DNA of 64,000 bases from Streptomyces sp. (GCF_019510245.1 NZ_JAEKKT010000166.1:1-64000); one strand, 5' to 3'; shown: positions 8,817-18,589, counted from the first letter of the stretch. Notes: generated from the sequence alone by a model not told the origin. Numbers and translations: made by a program.

Positions 8817-10169
8817 GTGGCCTCTGCCTCCCACCGCCGGTCTCTCCGTAAGCGCCGTGCGCTCGTCGTCTCGGCAGCCGTCGTGGCCGCCGGGGTCGGT
8901 GCCGGTGCGCTCGTGCTGAGCGCGAACGCCACGTCGGCCGTGGACCTGTACCACCAGACGCTCGCCGCCAAGGACGGCTGGGCGTCGTCCGGTTCCGGTA
9001 CGACCGGTGGCGCGAAGGCCGGCGCCGCGCACACCTTCACCGTCTCCACCCGCGCCCAGCTGGTGAAGGCGCTCGGTTCGGTGAGCGACACCACGCCCCG
9101 CATCATCAAGGTCAAGGGCACCATCGACGCCAACACCGACGACTCCGGCAAGAAGCTGACCTGCGCCGACTACGCGGCGGGCACGGGGTACTCGCTGAGC
9201 GCCTACCTGAAGGCGTTCGACCCGTCGACGTACGGCCGCTCCAAGCTGCCCTCCGGCACCCAGGAGAAGGCCCGCGCCGCCGCGCAGAAGAAGCAGGCCG
9301 CGAACATCGTCTTCAAGGTGCCCGCCAACACCACGATCGTCGGCGTCCCCGGCACCAAGGCCGGCATCACCGGCGGCATGCTCCAGATCCAGAAGGTCGA
9401 CAACGTCATCGTCCGCAACCTGACGTTCTCCGACACCGAGGACTGCTTCCCGCAGTGGGACCCGACCGACGGCGACAGCGGCAACTGGAACTCCCAGTAC
9501 GACGCGGTGACGCTGCGCGGGGCCACGCACGTGTGGGCGGACCACGACACGTTCACCGACGCGGGCCACTTCGACAGCCTCAACCCGAAGTACTACGGCC
9601 GTGAGTACCAGGTCCACGACGGTGAACTCGACATCACCAAGAGCTCGGACCTGGTGACCGTCGAGCACAACCGGTTCACCAGCCACGACAAGACGATGCT
9701 GATCGGCAGCAGCGACAGCGAGCCCAGCGGCAAGCTGCGCGTCACCCTGCACCACAACGTGTGGAAGGGCGTCGTCCAGCGCGCCCCCCTCACCCGCGTC
9801 GGCCAGGTGCACCTCTACAACAACGTCTACGACGTCACGCCCCTCAACGGCTACGCGCTGCAGTACAGCATCAACTCGCGCGCCAAGGCCCAGGTGGTGG
9901 CCCAGAACAACTTCTGGACCGTGCCCAGCTCCGTCAAGGTCTCCAAGCTGCTCAGCGGCGACGGCACCGGCTCGATCGCCGGCAGCGGCAACCTCGTCAA
10001 CGGCACGACGACCGACCTCGTCGCCGCCTACAACGCCGCGAACTCCAAGAAGATCAAGACGACGGTGAACTGGACGCCGACCCTGACGGCGGGCCTGGAG
10101 AGCAGCGCGAAGAACCTGCCGGCCGAGCTGGCGAAGACGGCAGGGGCGGGGGTGCTGACCGCCGGCTGA
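8817..10169 (+). CDS. Secreted pectate lyase, polysaccharide lyase family 1
   Basis: 450 residues. An Arg-rich signal peptide (HRRSLRKRRALVVSAAVVAAG) precedes a PL1 right-handed beta-helix. Seen: the calcium-site region YDAVTLRGATHVWADHDTF and the catalytic-arginine block VQRAPLTRVGQVHLYNNVY. PL1 enzymes cleave de-esterified pectin by calcium-dependent beta-elimination outside the cell. GTG 8817 was chosen because TAAGGA lies about 8 nt upstream and everything before it lacks coding character. Monocistronic, ending at a hairpin shared with the convergent gene. It points to a life on plant debris or plant surfaces. Confidence 0.93.
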   Translation: MASASHRRSLRKRRALVVSAAVVAAGVGAGALVLSANATSAVDLYHQTLAAKDGWASSGSGTTGGAKAGAAHTFTVSTRAQLVKALGSVSDTTPRIIKVKGTIDANTDDSGKKLTCADYAAGTGYSLSAYLKAFDPSTYGRSKLPSGTQEKARAAAQKKQAANIVFKVPANTTIVGVPGTKAGITGGMLQIQKVDNVIVRNLTFSDTEDCFPQWDPTDGDSGNWNSQYDAVTLRGATHVWADHDTFTDAGHFDSLNPKYYGREYQVHDGELDITKSSDLVTVEHNRFTSHDKTMLIGSSDSEPSGKLRVTLHHNVWKGVVQRAPLTRVGQVHLYNNVYDVTPLNGYALQYSINSRAKAQVVAQNNFWTVPSSVKVSKLLSGDGTGSIAGSGNLVNGTTTDLVAAYNAANSKKIKTTVNWTPTLTAGLESSAKNLPAELAKTAGAGVLTAG

Positions 10170-10177
10170 GAAGTCCC

Positions 10178-10210
10178 CCCGCGCCGGTCGGCCGAGGCCG
10201 TCGGCGCGGG
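10178..10210. terminator. Bidirectional terminator hairpin
   Basis: CCCGCGCCG (10178-10186) pairs with CGGCGCGGG (10202-10210). An outer pair, AAGTCCCCCC at 10171 with GGGGGGACTT at 10225, could extend it. It lies between the convergent stops of the pectate lyase and pyruvyl-transferase-like genes. Confidence 0.7.
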
Positions 10211-10214
10211 TCGC

Positions 10215-11705
10215 TCAGTTCTGGGGGGACTTGGGCTTCGAGCCGCGGACGCGGCGGCGCAGGGCCGGGCCCAGGCGGACCAGGAGGCGCTTGTCGATGC
10301 CGGTGACGCGGCGCTCCACCGCGGACAGCTGCTTGGTGGCGGCCTTCAGCTCCTTGCGGAGGGCGTCGAGCTGGCGGCTGGTCTCGGTGGCGCGCTTCTC
10401 GGCGGTGGTCAGCCGGGTGCGCAGCTCCCTGTTCTCCTTGGCGTGCCGGTCGGCCCTGGCGTCCGCCGCGGTGATCCGCTCGCGCAGCCGGCTGAACCGG
10501 TAGCGCATCTGGCCGTCGTCGCCGCCGTCCCAGACCGGCATCGACGCGGGCAGGTCGAGGGCGGCCAGCCGGGCGTCGAAGGCCGCGCCGCCGTCGCCGT
10601 GGGTGTAGGTGTTCTGGAGGTCGTTGCGGTCGAGGAAGGCGATGATGCGCTCGAAGCGCTCACCGTGCCCCTTGATCATCGCGGAGAAGTCGGCGTCCTC
10701 GTAGAGGTCACGCGGGTCGGTGTCGGCGCTCAGTTCGGTGAGCGAGCGGTGCGGGATGTCGAAGTAGCGGCACAGTTCGAGGGTGCGCGAGTCGTGGGTG
10801 AGGACGACGCTCGGGGTCCCGGCCAGCAGGGCGGCGACGTTGCCGTGGATACGGGTGCCGTACGCGAAGTCGTAGCCGCGCAGTTCGTCGATCCAGGTGG
10901 CCGGGTCCAGCGGCATGCGGACCTTGTTCTCCTGGAGCAGGGCGTGGCTGAGCTGGAGCGGGAAGGGGTCGGTGTACCCGGACTCCGGCGAGGTGTCGCC
11001 CCACAGCAGCAGTTCCGCGTCGACGGTGTTCTGCGCGTAGTAGGTGAGGTGGGGGTAGCGCTCCCACGCGTGGCGGGCGATGCCCGCTATGTCGCCGACG
11101 GGTATCGCGTCCGGGGAGAGGTTCAGGGCGATGCGCGAGGCGGCGGTCAGCTCCGTGGCCCGGATCTCCGGGAAGGTGTCGCCGTGGAGGAACATCGACG
11201 GGCAGCCGATGATGTCGACGTCGTGGAAGCCGAGGCCCTTGAGATAGTCCGAGGTCAGCTCGCCGCGTACGCCGATGGAGGCGGAGCGGTCCAGGACCGC
11301 GCGGGCGAAGCGGCGGACCGAGTCCGCCATCGGGTTCAGCCACGCGGTGTCGTAGTCCGCGGGGGCCTGGGCGCCGACACCGAACACCACGACCGGGATG
11401 GTGAGCTGTTCGATCAGCTTCGTCAGCCGGTCCAGGGAGGCCTGGAAGGTGGGGCGGAAGGCGTTGGCGAGCGGGACGACGAACACGTCGTACTGCTCGT
11501 TGATCTCCGCGGCGCGGCGGGCGGAGGGGTCGGTGCGGATGCCGTTGGACGTCACCTCGGCGTCCGGGGTGGTCAGCATCTTGTGCGCCGAGTCGCTGAA
11601 GATCAGGTTCCCGGTGTTGGTCCCGATCAGGTCCTGGTGGATGAACTCCGCCGGAGTGGCGACACGGAACGGGCTCTTCCCGGAGCGGATCAGGATTCGT
11701 TTCAC
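10215..11705 (-). CDS. Polysaccharide pyruvyl transferase family protein
   Basis: 496 residues from GTG 11705. Residues about 1-370 form a GT-B-like pyruvyl transferase domain: LIGTNTGNLIFSDSAHKML at the start, VFGVGAQAP, SIGVRGELTSDYLKGLG, and a late YGTRIHGNVAALLAGTPSVV that is typical of the family. Members transfer pyruvate from phosphoenolpyruvate to sugars of surface polymers. The last 90 residues are a charged coiled coil (RLRERITAADARADRHAKEN and following), which is unusual for the family and may mediate self-association. The ribosome site is weak. No other polysaccharide genes are adjacent, so the substrate is unknown. Confidence 0.8.
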   Translation of the reverse strand: MKRILIRSGKSPFRVATPAEFIHQDLIGTNTGNLIFSDSAHKMLTTPDAEVTSNGIRTDPSARRAAEINEQYDVFVVPLANAFRPTFQASLDRLTKLIEQLTIPVVVFGVGAQAPADYDTAWLNPMADSVRRFARAVLDRSASIGVRGELTSDYLKGLGFHDVDIIGCPSMFLHGDTFPEIRATELTAASRIALNLSPDAIPVGDIAGIARHAWERYPHLTYYAQNTVDAELLLWGDTSPESGYTDPFPLQLSHALLQENKVRMPLDPATWIDELRGYDFAYGTRIHGNVAALLAGTPSVVLTHDSRTLELCRYFDIPHRSLTELSADTDPRDLYEDADFSAMIKGHGERFERIIAFLDRNDLQNTYTHGDGGAAFDARLAALDLPASMPVWDGGDDGQMRYRFSRLRERITAADARADRHAKENRELRTRLTTAEKRATETSRQLDALRKELKAATKQLSAVERRVTGIDKRLLVRLGPALRRRVRGSKPKSPQN

Positions 11706-11796
11706 GAACGGCACACTATCCCGGAGGTAAATGCAGAGTGAAGAACAAGTAAGAGACTGATCGGTCTCTTGCCTGGGATTTACCTCACGCACACCG

Positions 11797-11832
11797 AAGG
11801 GCCGGCGGGAGGGGGGCCTCCGGCCGGCCCTT
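11797..11832 (-). terminator. metG terminator hairpin
   Basis: 16-bp arms with one mismatch enclose a GGGG loop, about 70 nt downstream of the metG stop on the minus strand. Confidence 0.75.
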
Positions 11833-11901
11833 CTGGGTTTGGCGTGGGCGGTGCGTGGTGGTGCCTGGGGCGCCTGGTGCTGCGCGGGTGGTGGGTACGG
11901 G

Positions 11902-13620
11902 CTACGCGGCGGTCTCGCCGCCGAAGCGGGTCTTGTACGTCTCCAGGTCCTCGTCCGTGAGCTTCGCGAACAGGACCGGGGGCACGGTGAAGGGGGTGCC
12001 GGCCGGGACGGCGGTCAGTGCCCCCGCCTCGTCGGCGGTGACCCAGGCCGCGGTGTCGTCGGTGAGGGCGAACGCCTCGCGCATCGTCTTCGCCGTCGCC
12101 GGGATGAACGGCTCCGAGACCACCGCGTAGAGGTGGATCAGGTTCATCGCCGTGCGCAGGGTCAGGGCCGCGCCGTCCTGGTCCGTCTTGATCTCCAGCC
12201 AGGGGGCCTTCTCCTCCAGGTAGGAGTTGCCGGCCGACCACAGGGCGCGCAGGGCCGCGGCGGCCTTGCGGAACTGGAGGGACTCCATGTGGGACTCGTA
12301 CTCGGCGAGGAGCCCGGCGATCTCCGTGCCGAGCTTCGCCTCCGCCTCGCCGGGGGTGCCGCCGGCCGGGACGTCGTCGCCGAAGCGCTTCCTGGAGAAG
12401 GACAGGACGCGGTTGACGAAGTTGCCGAGGGTGTCGGCCAGGTCCTTGTTCACCGTCGCCGTGAAATGCTCCCAGGTGAAGGACGAGTCGTCCGACTCCG
12501 GGGCGTTGGCGATGAGGAAGTAGCGCCAGTAGTCGGCGGGGAGGATGTCGAGGGCCTGGTCGGTGAAGACGCCGCGCTTCTGCGAGGTGGAGAACTTGCC
12601 GCCGTAGTACGTCAGCCAGTTGAAGGCCTTGACGTAGTCGACCTTCTTCCACGGTTCGCGGACGCCGAGCTCGGTGGCCGGGAACATCACCGTGTGGAAG
12701 GGGACGTTGTCCTTCGCCATGAACTCCGTGTAGCGGACGTCGGTGTCGACGTCGTACCACCAGGACTTCCAGTCGCGGTTCTCCGGGTCCTGGTCGGCCC
12801 ACTCCTTCGTCGCGCCGATGTACTCGATCGGGGCGTCGAACCAGACGTAGAAGACCTTGCCCTCGGCCGCCAGTTCCGGCCAGGTGTCGGCCGGGACGGG
12901 TACGCCCCAGTCCAGGTCGCGGGTGATCGCGCGGTCGTGCAGGCCCTCGGTCAGCCACTTGTGGGCGATCGAGGAGGCCAGCTGGGGCCAGTCCTTGTCG
13001 TGCTTCGAGACCCACTCGCGGACTTCGTTCTCCAGCTTGGACTGGAGCAGGAAGAGGTGCTTGGTCTCGCGGATCTCCAGGTCGGTGGAGCCGGAGATCG
13101 CCGAGCGCGGGTTGATCAGGTCGGTCGGGTCCAGGACGCGGGTGCAGTTCTCGCACTGGTCGCCGCGGGCCTTGTCGTAGCCGCAGTGCGGGCAGGTGCC
13201 CTCGACGTAGCGGTCCGGGAGGAAACGGCCGTCGACCGGGCTGTACACCTGGCGGATCGAGCGCTCCTCGATGAAGCCGTTCTCGTGGAGGCGGCGGGCG
13301 AAGTGCTGGGTGATCTCGCGGTTCTCGGGGGAGGAGCTCCGGCCGAAGTAGTCGAACGCGAGTGCGAAGCCGTCGTAGACCGCCTTCTGCGCGTCGTGCG
13401 CCTGGGCGCAGAACTCGTCGACCGGGAGGCCCTGCTCCTTCGCCGCGAGCTCGGCGGGGGTGCCGTGCTCGTCCGTCGCGCAGATGTACAGGACGTCGTG
13501 GCCGCGCTGGCGGAGGTACCGGGAGTACACGTCCGCCGGGAGCATGGACCCCACCATGTTGCCCAGGTGCTTGATCCCGTTGATGTACGGAAGGGCGCTG
13601 GTGATGAGGTGTCGAGCCAT
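11902..13620 (-). CDS. metG: Methionyl-tRNA synthetase
   Basis: 572 residues. Class I synthetase with the HIGH-region variant SALPYINGIKHLGNM at residues 8-22, a four-cysteine zinc knuckle (CPHCGYDKARGDQCENC, near 140) and the KMSKS-region variant KFSTSQKRG (near 345). The C-terminal anticodon-binding helical bundle is complete, with no dimerisation domain. It charges tRNA-Met and initiator tRNA. It is transcribed alone between two hairpins, toward the pyruvyl-transferase-like gene. Its proximity to aspS fits the Streptomyces core chromosome as I recall it. Confidence 0.96.
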   Translation of the reverse strand: MARHLITSALPYINGIKHLGNMVGSMLPADVYSRYLRQRGHDVLYICATDEHGTPAELAAKEQGLPVDEFCAQAHDAQKAVYDGFALAFDYFGRSSSPENREITQHFARRLHENGFIEERSIRQVYSPVDGRFLPDRYVEGTCPHCGYDKARGDQCENCTRVLDPTDLINPRSAISGSTDLEIRETKHLFLLQSKLENEVREWVSKHDKDWPQLASSIAHKWLTEGLHDRAITRDLDWGVPVPADTWPELAAEGKVFYVWFDAPIEYIGATKEWADQDPENRDWKSWWYDVDTDVRYTEFMAKDNVPFHTVMFPATELGVREPWKKVDYVKAFNWLTYYGGKFSTSQKRGVFTDQALDILPADYWRYFLIANAPESDDSSFTWEHFTATVNKDLADTLGNFVNRVLSFSRKRFGDDVPAGGTPGEAEAKLGTEIAGLLAEYESHMESLQFRKAAAALRALWSAGNSYLEEKAPWLEIKTDQDGAALTLRTAMNLIHLYAVVSEPFIPATAKTMREAFALTDDTAAWVTADEAGALTAVPAGTPFTVPPVLFAKLTDEDLETYKTRFGGETAA

Positions 13621-13685
13621 CGGGGGCTGCTCCCAGGTCGGTTTGCTGCTGATACTGCGAACCTTGAAATCGTAGCCGACATGTG

Positions 13686-13731
13686 TATGCCGCCCGCTTC
13701 CCGTTTTGTTGGGTGAGAAGCGGGCGGCATA
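13686..13731 (-). terminator. Terminator hairpin after the VWA gene
   Basis: A perfect 15-bp stem (TATGCCGCCCGCTTC with its complement) encloses a 16-nt loop. It sits about 30 nt downstream of the VWA stop and upstream of metG on the same strand, separating the two genes. Confidence 0.8.
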
Positions 13732-13762
13732 GGGTGTGTCGGTGGTGGGGTGGGGGTGGGGC

Positions 13763-15202
13763 TTACGGGCGCCAGTCGATCAGGAGGCCGTCGTAGAGCT
13801 CCGCGTCGGTGAGCTCCAGGGGGGTCGGGCCCGCGTGGAAGAAGGCCGTGTTGTCGGTCTTCAGCTTGCGGAGGTAGTCGAAGGCCCTGTTCTCGTGCTC
13901 GCCGAACGCGACGAAGGAGAAGAAGACGGAGGGGTGGGACTTCGCGGCGTCCGTGAGGGACTGGGTGGCGGGGGTCTTCGCGTCCGGGGCGCCGTCGGTC
14001 TGGAAGACGACGAGGGCGGGGGTGCCGGGGGTGGCGTTCGCATCGTAGTGGGCGAGTACGGCTTCCACGGCCGCGTGGTAGCTGGTACGGCCCATGCGGC
14101 CGAGGCCGGCGTGCGCCTCGTCGATCGCGTTCTCGGGGGAGGTCGGGGTGAGGTCGGTGGTGCCGTCGACCTCGGTGGAGAAGAAGACGACGTGGACGGA
14201 GGGGGTCTCGCCGTCCGGGGTGAGGCGGGTGGCGAGGGCGAGGGTCTGGTCGGCGAGGGCCGCGGCGGAGCCGTCCTTGTAGTACGCGCGCATGCTCGCG
14301 GAGCGGTCGAGGACGAGGTAGGTGGCGGCGGTGGTGCCGGTCACACCCGCCTTGGCGAGGGCGGCCGCGGCTTCGCCTTCGGCGGGGGTGGCGTGGGGGG
14401 CCGATTCGCCGTCGGCGGCCGCGGCGGGTTCCGGGGCCGTGGCCTCGGCTTCGCCTTCGGCCTTCGTGTTCCCGCCCGCACCACCCGTGACGGTCTCGTC
14501 GTCGGGTGCGGGTGGCCCCTGGGGGGCGGACTCGCCGTCGGCGGCCGCAGCGGGTTCCGGGGTGGCGGTCTCGGCTGCCGCCTCGGCCGGTTCGGGGGTG
14601 GGTTCCGGGGCGGTTTCGGCCACCGGCTCGGGCGTGGCGGCCGCTTCGGCCTCCGGCTCGGGCTGCGGCTCCGGCTCCGGCTCCACCTTGGCCTCGGCGA
14701 CCGGCTCGGTCTCGGGCTCGGGTTCCGGGTCCGGCGTCGGTTCGGCTTCGGCCGCGACCTCGGTGACCGGCTCGGTCTCCGGTTCTGCGGGGGCTTCAGC
14801 GGCAGGCTCTGCCGCCGGCTCCGTCACCTCAGCCTGGGCCACCGGCTCTGCCGCCGGCTCCGGGGCTGCCTCTTCAGTCACCTCGGCTGCCGGCTCCGGC
14901 TCTGCAACCTCGGGCTCGGCCGTCGGCTCCGCCGGTTCGGGCTCCGTCGGCGGCTCCGGGTGGAGGTCGAGGTCGGGCTCGATCGTTCGGGTCGCCTGCT
15001 TCGGCACGGTCACGTTGTCGAAGGCGGCCGATACCAGTTCGTGTTCGTCGGTCGTCGCCTCGCGGGGCTCCGGGACCGCTGCCGGTGCCTCCGGTGCCTG
15101 CTGCTTCGACTGCGAAGGGAGCTGGTCCGCACCCTCTGCCTCGGCAGGGCGCGGCTTTCGCGACCTGCCGAATGCGTTCCGCAGGAGAGTGAGAATGCCC
15201 AT
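13763..15202 (-). CDS. VWA-domain protein with long Pro/Glu linker
   Basis: 479 residues. The N-terminal 50 residues are basic and conserved-looking (MGILTLLRNAFGRSRKPRPAE). Residues about 75-290 are a low-complexity acidic Pro/Glu/Ala linker in which TPEPAAAADGESAP-type units recur. The C-terminal 190 residues form a von Willebrand A domain with a complete MIDAS: DRSAS (DxSxS), a central Thr region and QTDGAPD. No signal peptide or membrane segment is visible, so it is probably cytoplasmic. VWA domains of this type accompany tellurium-resistance-like and chaperone-AAA systems in actinobacteria, but no partner is adjacent. The 220 bp upstream (15203-15422) hold no recognisable gene. Confidence 0.85.
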   Translation of the reverse strand: MGILTLLRNAFGRSRKPRPAEAEGADQLPSQSKQQAPEAPAAVPEPREATTDEHELVSAAFDNVTVPKQATRTIEPDLDLHPEPPTEPEPAEPTAEPEVAEPEPAAEVTEEAAPEPAAEPVAQAEVTEPAAEPAAEAPAEPETEPVTEVAAEAEPTPDPEPEPETEPVAEAKVEPEPEPQPEPEAEAAATPEPVAETAPEPTPEPAEAAAETATPEPAAAADGESAPQGPPAPDDETVTGGAGGNTKAEGEAEATAPEPAAAADGESAPHATPAEGEAAAALAKAGVTGTTAATYLVLDRSASMRAYYKDGSAAALADQTLALATRLTPDGETPSVHVVFFSTEVDGTTDLTPTSPENAIDEAHAGLGRMGRTSYHAAVEAVLAHYDANATPGTPALVVFQTDGAPDAKTPATQSLTDAAKSHPSVFFSFVAFGEHENRAFDYLRKLKTDNTAFFHAGPTPLELTDAELYDGLLIDWRP

Positions 15203-15422
15203 GTGCGCAACCCTTCGCGTGAGTTGATACCCGTCAATCGCTGGCCAGGACGGACACGTAAGGTTAGCGGCCCCAGGTAGCGATCTTGGGGAGGGTCGAT
15301 GACTCCTGTCGGGCGTACGGCGGTCGAGTCCCAGTCTGTTCTCAAGTCCCCCTCGGCTCTGTTCAGTTCATTTCCGGTTCAGTCCGCGGCCGTTCGCGTG
15401 CACAGCCGCGCCCGCAGCGACG

Positions 15423-17414
15423 TCAGTGCGGGGAGGCGATCGCTCTGGCCGCCGCCACCTCCTGGCGCAGCGGTTCCAGCACACTGTCCGGCGGGCCCGT
15501 GAGGTCCGTGCGGACCGCGATCAGGGTCTCCGAGCGGCGGACGCCCTCCGCCAGCTCGCGCAGCTGCAGGGTCACCTGGTCCACCTCGGCCCGGTCCGGC
15601 GGCGGGGCTCCGTGCCGCACCCGGACCCGGGCGGCCGTCGTCGCGTCGACGATGCGTTCCACCGCGACGACGAGGGGCCACCAGGCCGCCGCCCGGCGCC
15701 CGGTCGGCGGCGGCTCGGTCAGGGCGCGCTGGAACTCGGTGCGGACGACGGACAGGTCGCGGTAGAGACGGCGCCGCAGCCGGGCGCGGGCGGCGGGTTC
15801 CGCGTCCGCCCTGAAGGCCATCTCGACATAGGCCGCCGTGTCCGCCACCGCGTCGGCCAGCCGGTCACCGACCCGGGTGCGCCAGCTCTCCGGCCACAGC
15901 AGGTACCCGGCGACCAGCGCGATCGCGCAGCCCATCAAGGAGTCGATGAGACGGGGGAGGAGCAGGGCCGTGCCCTGGTGGTTCAGCACGTCGGAGAGGA
16001 GCAGGATCACCGGGGTGATGGCGGCGGTCTGGAAGCCGTAGCCCCGGGGGGTCAGGGCGGGGACCAAGGGGGCCAGGACCGTCATCACCGGCACGTCCCA
16101 CCAGCCGCGCGGTACGACGGTGAGGACCGTCGCCGCCACCACCAGGCCCGCCACCGTGCCGAGCGCGCGCAGCAGTGCCCGGGAGAAGACCGAGCCGAAG
16201 TCGGGCTTGAGGACGAAGGTGATGGTGAGGGCGACCCAGTAGGAGCGCGGGACCGGGACCAGGGAGACCAGGGCCTGGGCGATGCCGATGCAGAGGGCGA
16301 GGCGGATGCCGTAGCGCCAGGAGTTGGCGGAGAGGACGACGTTGCGGGCGGCCCGTGCGGTGCGGATGCCGAGGGCGGCGGGGCGGCCCAGGCGGTCGTC
16401 GATGGCCTGGGGGTCCCTCCCGCTCGAGCGAAGCCGAGAGTGGGGGAGGGGCGACGCGGGGGTGGTGGCGACCTCGGCGACGTGCCGCAGGGCGTGGTCG
16501 ACGGCGCGGCCGGTCTCGTTGCCCGGCTCGGGCAGGTCCAGCCCTATCGGGCCGGTGTATCCGGTCTCGACGGCGTCGGCGATGTGCAGGACCGCGGCCG
16601 GGACCTCGGGCGGCAGCGGCTTCCCGGCGAGGCGGGCCAGCCGGACGGCGGGGGCGGCCTCGACCACCGGGGTGATCGCGTTCAACTGGGCCAGCATGCG
16701 GGTGAGGTCGCGGCTGCGGCCGCGGTAGCTGGCGCGCCGGGCCAGGATCAGGTCGTACGCCTGGTTCAGCGACTGGGTGACGGTGTGCCGGGCGCGGTCG
16801 TAGGCCTCTCCGTCGTCCCCGTCGCTGACGGCCAGCAGGTCGGCGACCGTGCGGTAGGCGGCGGCGACCGCCGCGCGTTCCGGTACGCCCGAGCGCAGCG
16901 GCCAGGCCAGCAGGGCGAGGAGGAGGACGAGCAGGCCGCCGCCGGTCATCAGCACCGGGGTGAGCCACCAGGCGCCGGGCAGCGGCAGGCCCGCGCCGAT
17001 CACGGAGTTGAGCAGGAGCAGGAGGCCGGAGACGGAGGACACCGCGCCGATGGTCGAGATCATCCCGGAGATCAGCGCGATGCCGGTGACGGCGGCGACC
17101 GTGAACCAGCCCTGGCCGTAGACCAGTGAGCCGACGGTGACGCCGACGGCGCCGAAGAGCTGCGGGACCGCGATGTTGAGGATCCGCATCCGGTAGGCGT
17201 CGGCGGTGTCGCCGATGACCCCGGACAGGGCACCCATCGAGGCGAGCGCCCCGTACGCGGGCTGTCCGGCCGCGAGCCCGACGGCGAGCGGGAGGCTCAT
17301 GGCGAGCGCGGCGCGGGCGAGGGCGGCCCAGTTGAGGGGGGCGGCCTGCTGGGGGCGGAGGTTCCTTACCAGCCAGTCGGGAGGGGTGAGGCCGATGGGG
17401 AACTCGCGGGACAT
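15423..17414 (-). CDS. FUSC family (fusaric-acid-resistance-like) membrane protein
   Basis: 663 residues from ATG 17414. There are two blocks of about five to six membrane segments (residues about 35-190 and 370-520), each followed by a cytoplasmic helical domain, the classic duplicated FUSC/aromatic-acid exporter layout. Seen: the first block GQPAYGALASMGALSGVIGD and the second PRSYWVALTITFVLKPDFGSVFSRALLR, the FUSC_2 hallmark. It is probably an inner-membrane efflux or envelope protein with unknown substrate. The longer open frame upstream to 18488 is antisense and intergenic shadow. No strong ribosome site precedes 17414. Single gene. Confidence 0.88.
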   Translation of the reverse strand: MSREFPIGLTPPDWLVRNLRPQQAAPLNWAALARAALAMSLPLAVGLAAGQPAYGALASMGALSGVIGDTADAYRMRILNIAVPQLFGAVGVTVGSLVYGQGWFTVAAVTGIALISGMISTIGAVSSVSGLLLLLNSVIGAGLPLPGAWWLTPVLMTGGGLLVLLLALLAWPLRSGVPERAAVAAAYRTVADLLAVSDGDDGEAYDRARHTVTQSLNQAYDLILARRASYRGRSRDLTRMLAQLNAITPVVEAAPAVRLARLAGKPLPPEVPAAVLHIADAVETGYTGPIGLDLPEPGNETGRAVDHALRHVAEVATTPASPLPHSRLRSSGRDPQAIDDRLGRPAALGIRTARAARNVVLSANSWRYGIRLALCIGIAQALVSLVPVPRSYWVALTITFVLKPDFGSVFSRALLRALGTVAGLVVAATVLTVVPRGWWDVPVMTVLAPLVPALTPRGYGFQTAAITPVILLLSDVLNHQGTALLLPRLIDSLMGCAIALVAGYLLWPESWRTRVGDRLADAVADTAAYVEMAFRADAEPAARARLRRRLYRDLSVVRTEFQRALTEPPPTGRRAAAWWPLVVAVERIVDATTAARVRVRHGAPPPDRAEVDQVTLQLRELAEGVRRSETLIAVRTDLTGPPDSVLEPLRQEVAAARAIASPH

Positions 17415-17658
17415 GCGCCCATTATCGGGGCTTGTGCAGGGGGAGGGTGATGCCCTCGGAGAGGGTCCGGGGGCCGGTGTGGGCCGGGGCGGGAAGCGGG
17501 CGGTCGGTGGGGGTGCGCCGGATGGGCACGGTCCGGGGGCGGGCCGTGTTTCCTCGCCCCCGCCGCCCTTACCCGTCCCATCCTCCAGGGGGTGGGCCCC
17601 CTTCGACCGCCCGTTTCGGGGGCTGCCGCCCCCGGACCCCCGCTTCGGCCTGAACGGC

Positions 17659-17786
17659 CTCGTCGTCGGATGCCGGGCGGGCTGGGATGTGGTGTCGGTC
17701 GGCTCTCGTCGTCGGATGCCGGGCGGGCCGGGATGTGGTGTCGGTCGGCTCTCGTCGTCGGATGCCGGGCGGGCTGGGATGTGGTG
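17659..17786. repeat. Tandem 46-bp repeat, 2.8 copies
   Basis: Units start at 17659, 17705 and 17751 and are nearly identical (the visible change is CTGGGATG versus CCGGGATG). The third unit stops 36 bp in, right before the hydrolase stop codon region. It lies in the 377-bp gap 17415-17791, whose remaining sequence holds only GC-rich hairpin DNA (GGGGGC with GCCCCC at 17618-17633) and no gene. Confidence 0.85.
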
Positions 17787-17791
17787 CGGGG

Positions 17792-18589
17792 TCACGATTG
17801 TTCGTCCACCCGGGACAGGAACTCCCCCAGCGCCCGGTTGAACTCCTCCGGTCGTTCCAGGTTGGGCATGTGGGACGCCTTGTCGATGACGTGGAGTGCG
17901 GCGTCGGGGAGGAGGGTGTGCATGGCCTCGGCGTCGGGGACGGGGGTGTACTTGTCGTCCGCGCCGACCACGATCAGCGCGGGGACCGTCGCTCTGGCCA
18001 GCAGGGGGCGGTAGTCGGGGCGTTCGGCGCGGCCGCGCAGGGCGGCCGCGGCGCCCTCGGGGTGCGTGGCCGCCATCATGCGGTGGACGTGGGCCTTCAC
18101 GTCGGGGTGGGCGTCCGGGGAGACCATCTTGTCCAGGACCTCGTCGGCGTAGCCGCGCATGCCCTCGCTCAGGAGCCGGTCGGCCATGGCGTTCCGGGCC
18201 CGTCTGCCCTCCGGGGTCTCCGGGTCGGGGAAGGTGTCGGCCAGGACCAGGCCCCGGACGCGTGCGGGGCCGAGGCGGTCGTAGCACTCCATCGCGATCT
18301 GGCCGCCCATGGACAGGCCGGCGAGCACGCAGGTCCGCACGTCCAGCGCGTCGAGGAGTTCCTCGATGTCCGCCGCGAAGCGGGAGAGCGGGGTGCTGCC
18401 GGGGGTGACCGGGGAGGCGCCGTAGCCGCGCAGGTCGGGGGCGACGACCCGGCGGACCGGGGCGAAGGCGGTCACCTGGGGGTGCCACATCGTGCGGTCG
18501 AAGGGGTGGCCGTGGATGAGCAGGAGAGGGGTGTGCGAGTTTTGCGGATTCTGCGGGCCGCTGTCGTCGTATGCGAGGAAGGGGGGCAT
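17792..18589 (-). CDS. Alpha/beta hydrolase (enol-lactonase-like)
   Basis: 265 residues. Seen: the oxyanion region LLLIHGHPFDRTMW, the nucleophile elbow GLSMGGQ, the acid Asp in VVGADDKYTP and the late catalytic His in IDKASHMPNLERPEEFN. This is the order and length of 3-oxoadipate enol-lactonase/PcaD-like hydrolases, but the substrate cannot be assigned. It is divergent from a MocR-type regulator with 75 bp between starts. Two direct repeats in that gap suggest that the regulator controls both genes. The ribosome site before ATG 18589 is weak. Confidence 0.85.
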   Translation of the reverse strand: MPPFLAYDDSGPQNPQNSHTPLLLIHGHPFDRTMWHPQVTAFAPVRRVVAPDLRGYGASPVTPGSTPLSRFAADIEELLDALDVRTCVLAGLSMGGQIAMECYDRLGPARVRGLVLADTFPDPETPEGRRARNAMADRLLSEGMRGYADEVLDKMVSPDAHPDVKAHVHRMMAATHPEGAAAALRGRAERPDYRPLLARATVPALIVVGADDKYTPVPDAEAMHTLLPDAALHVIDKASHMPNLERPEEFNRALGEFLSRVDEQS

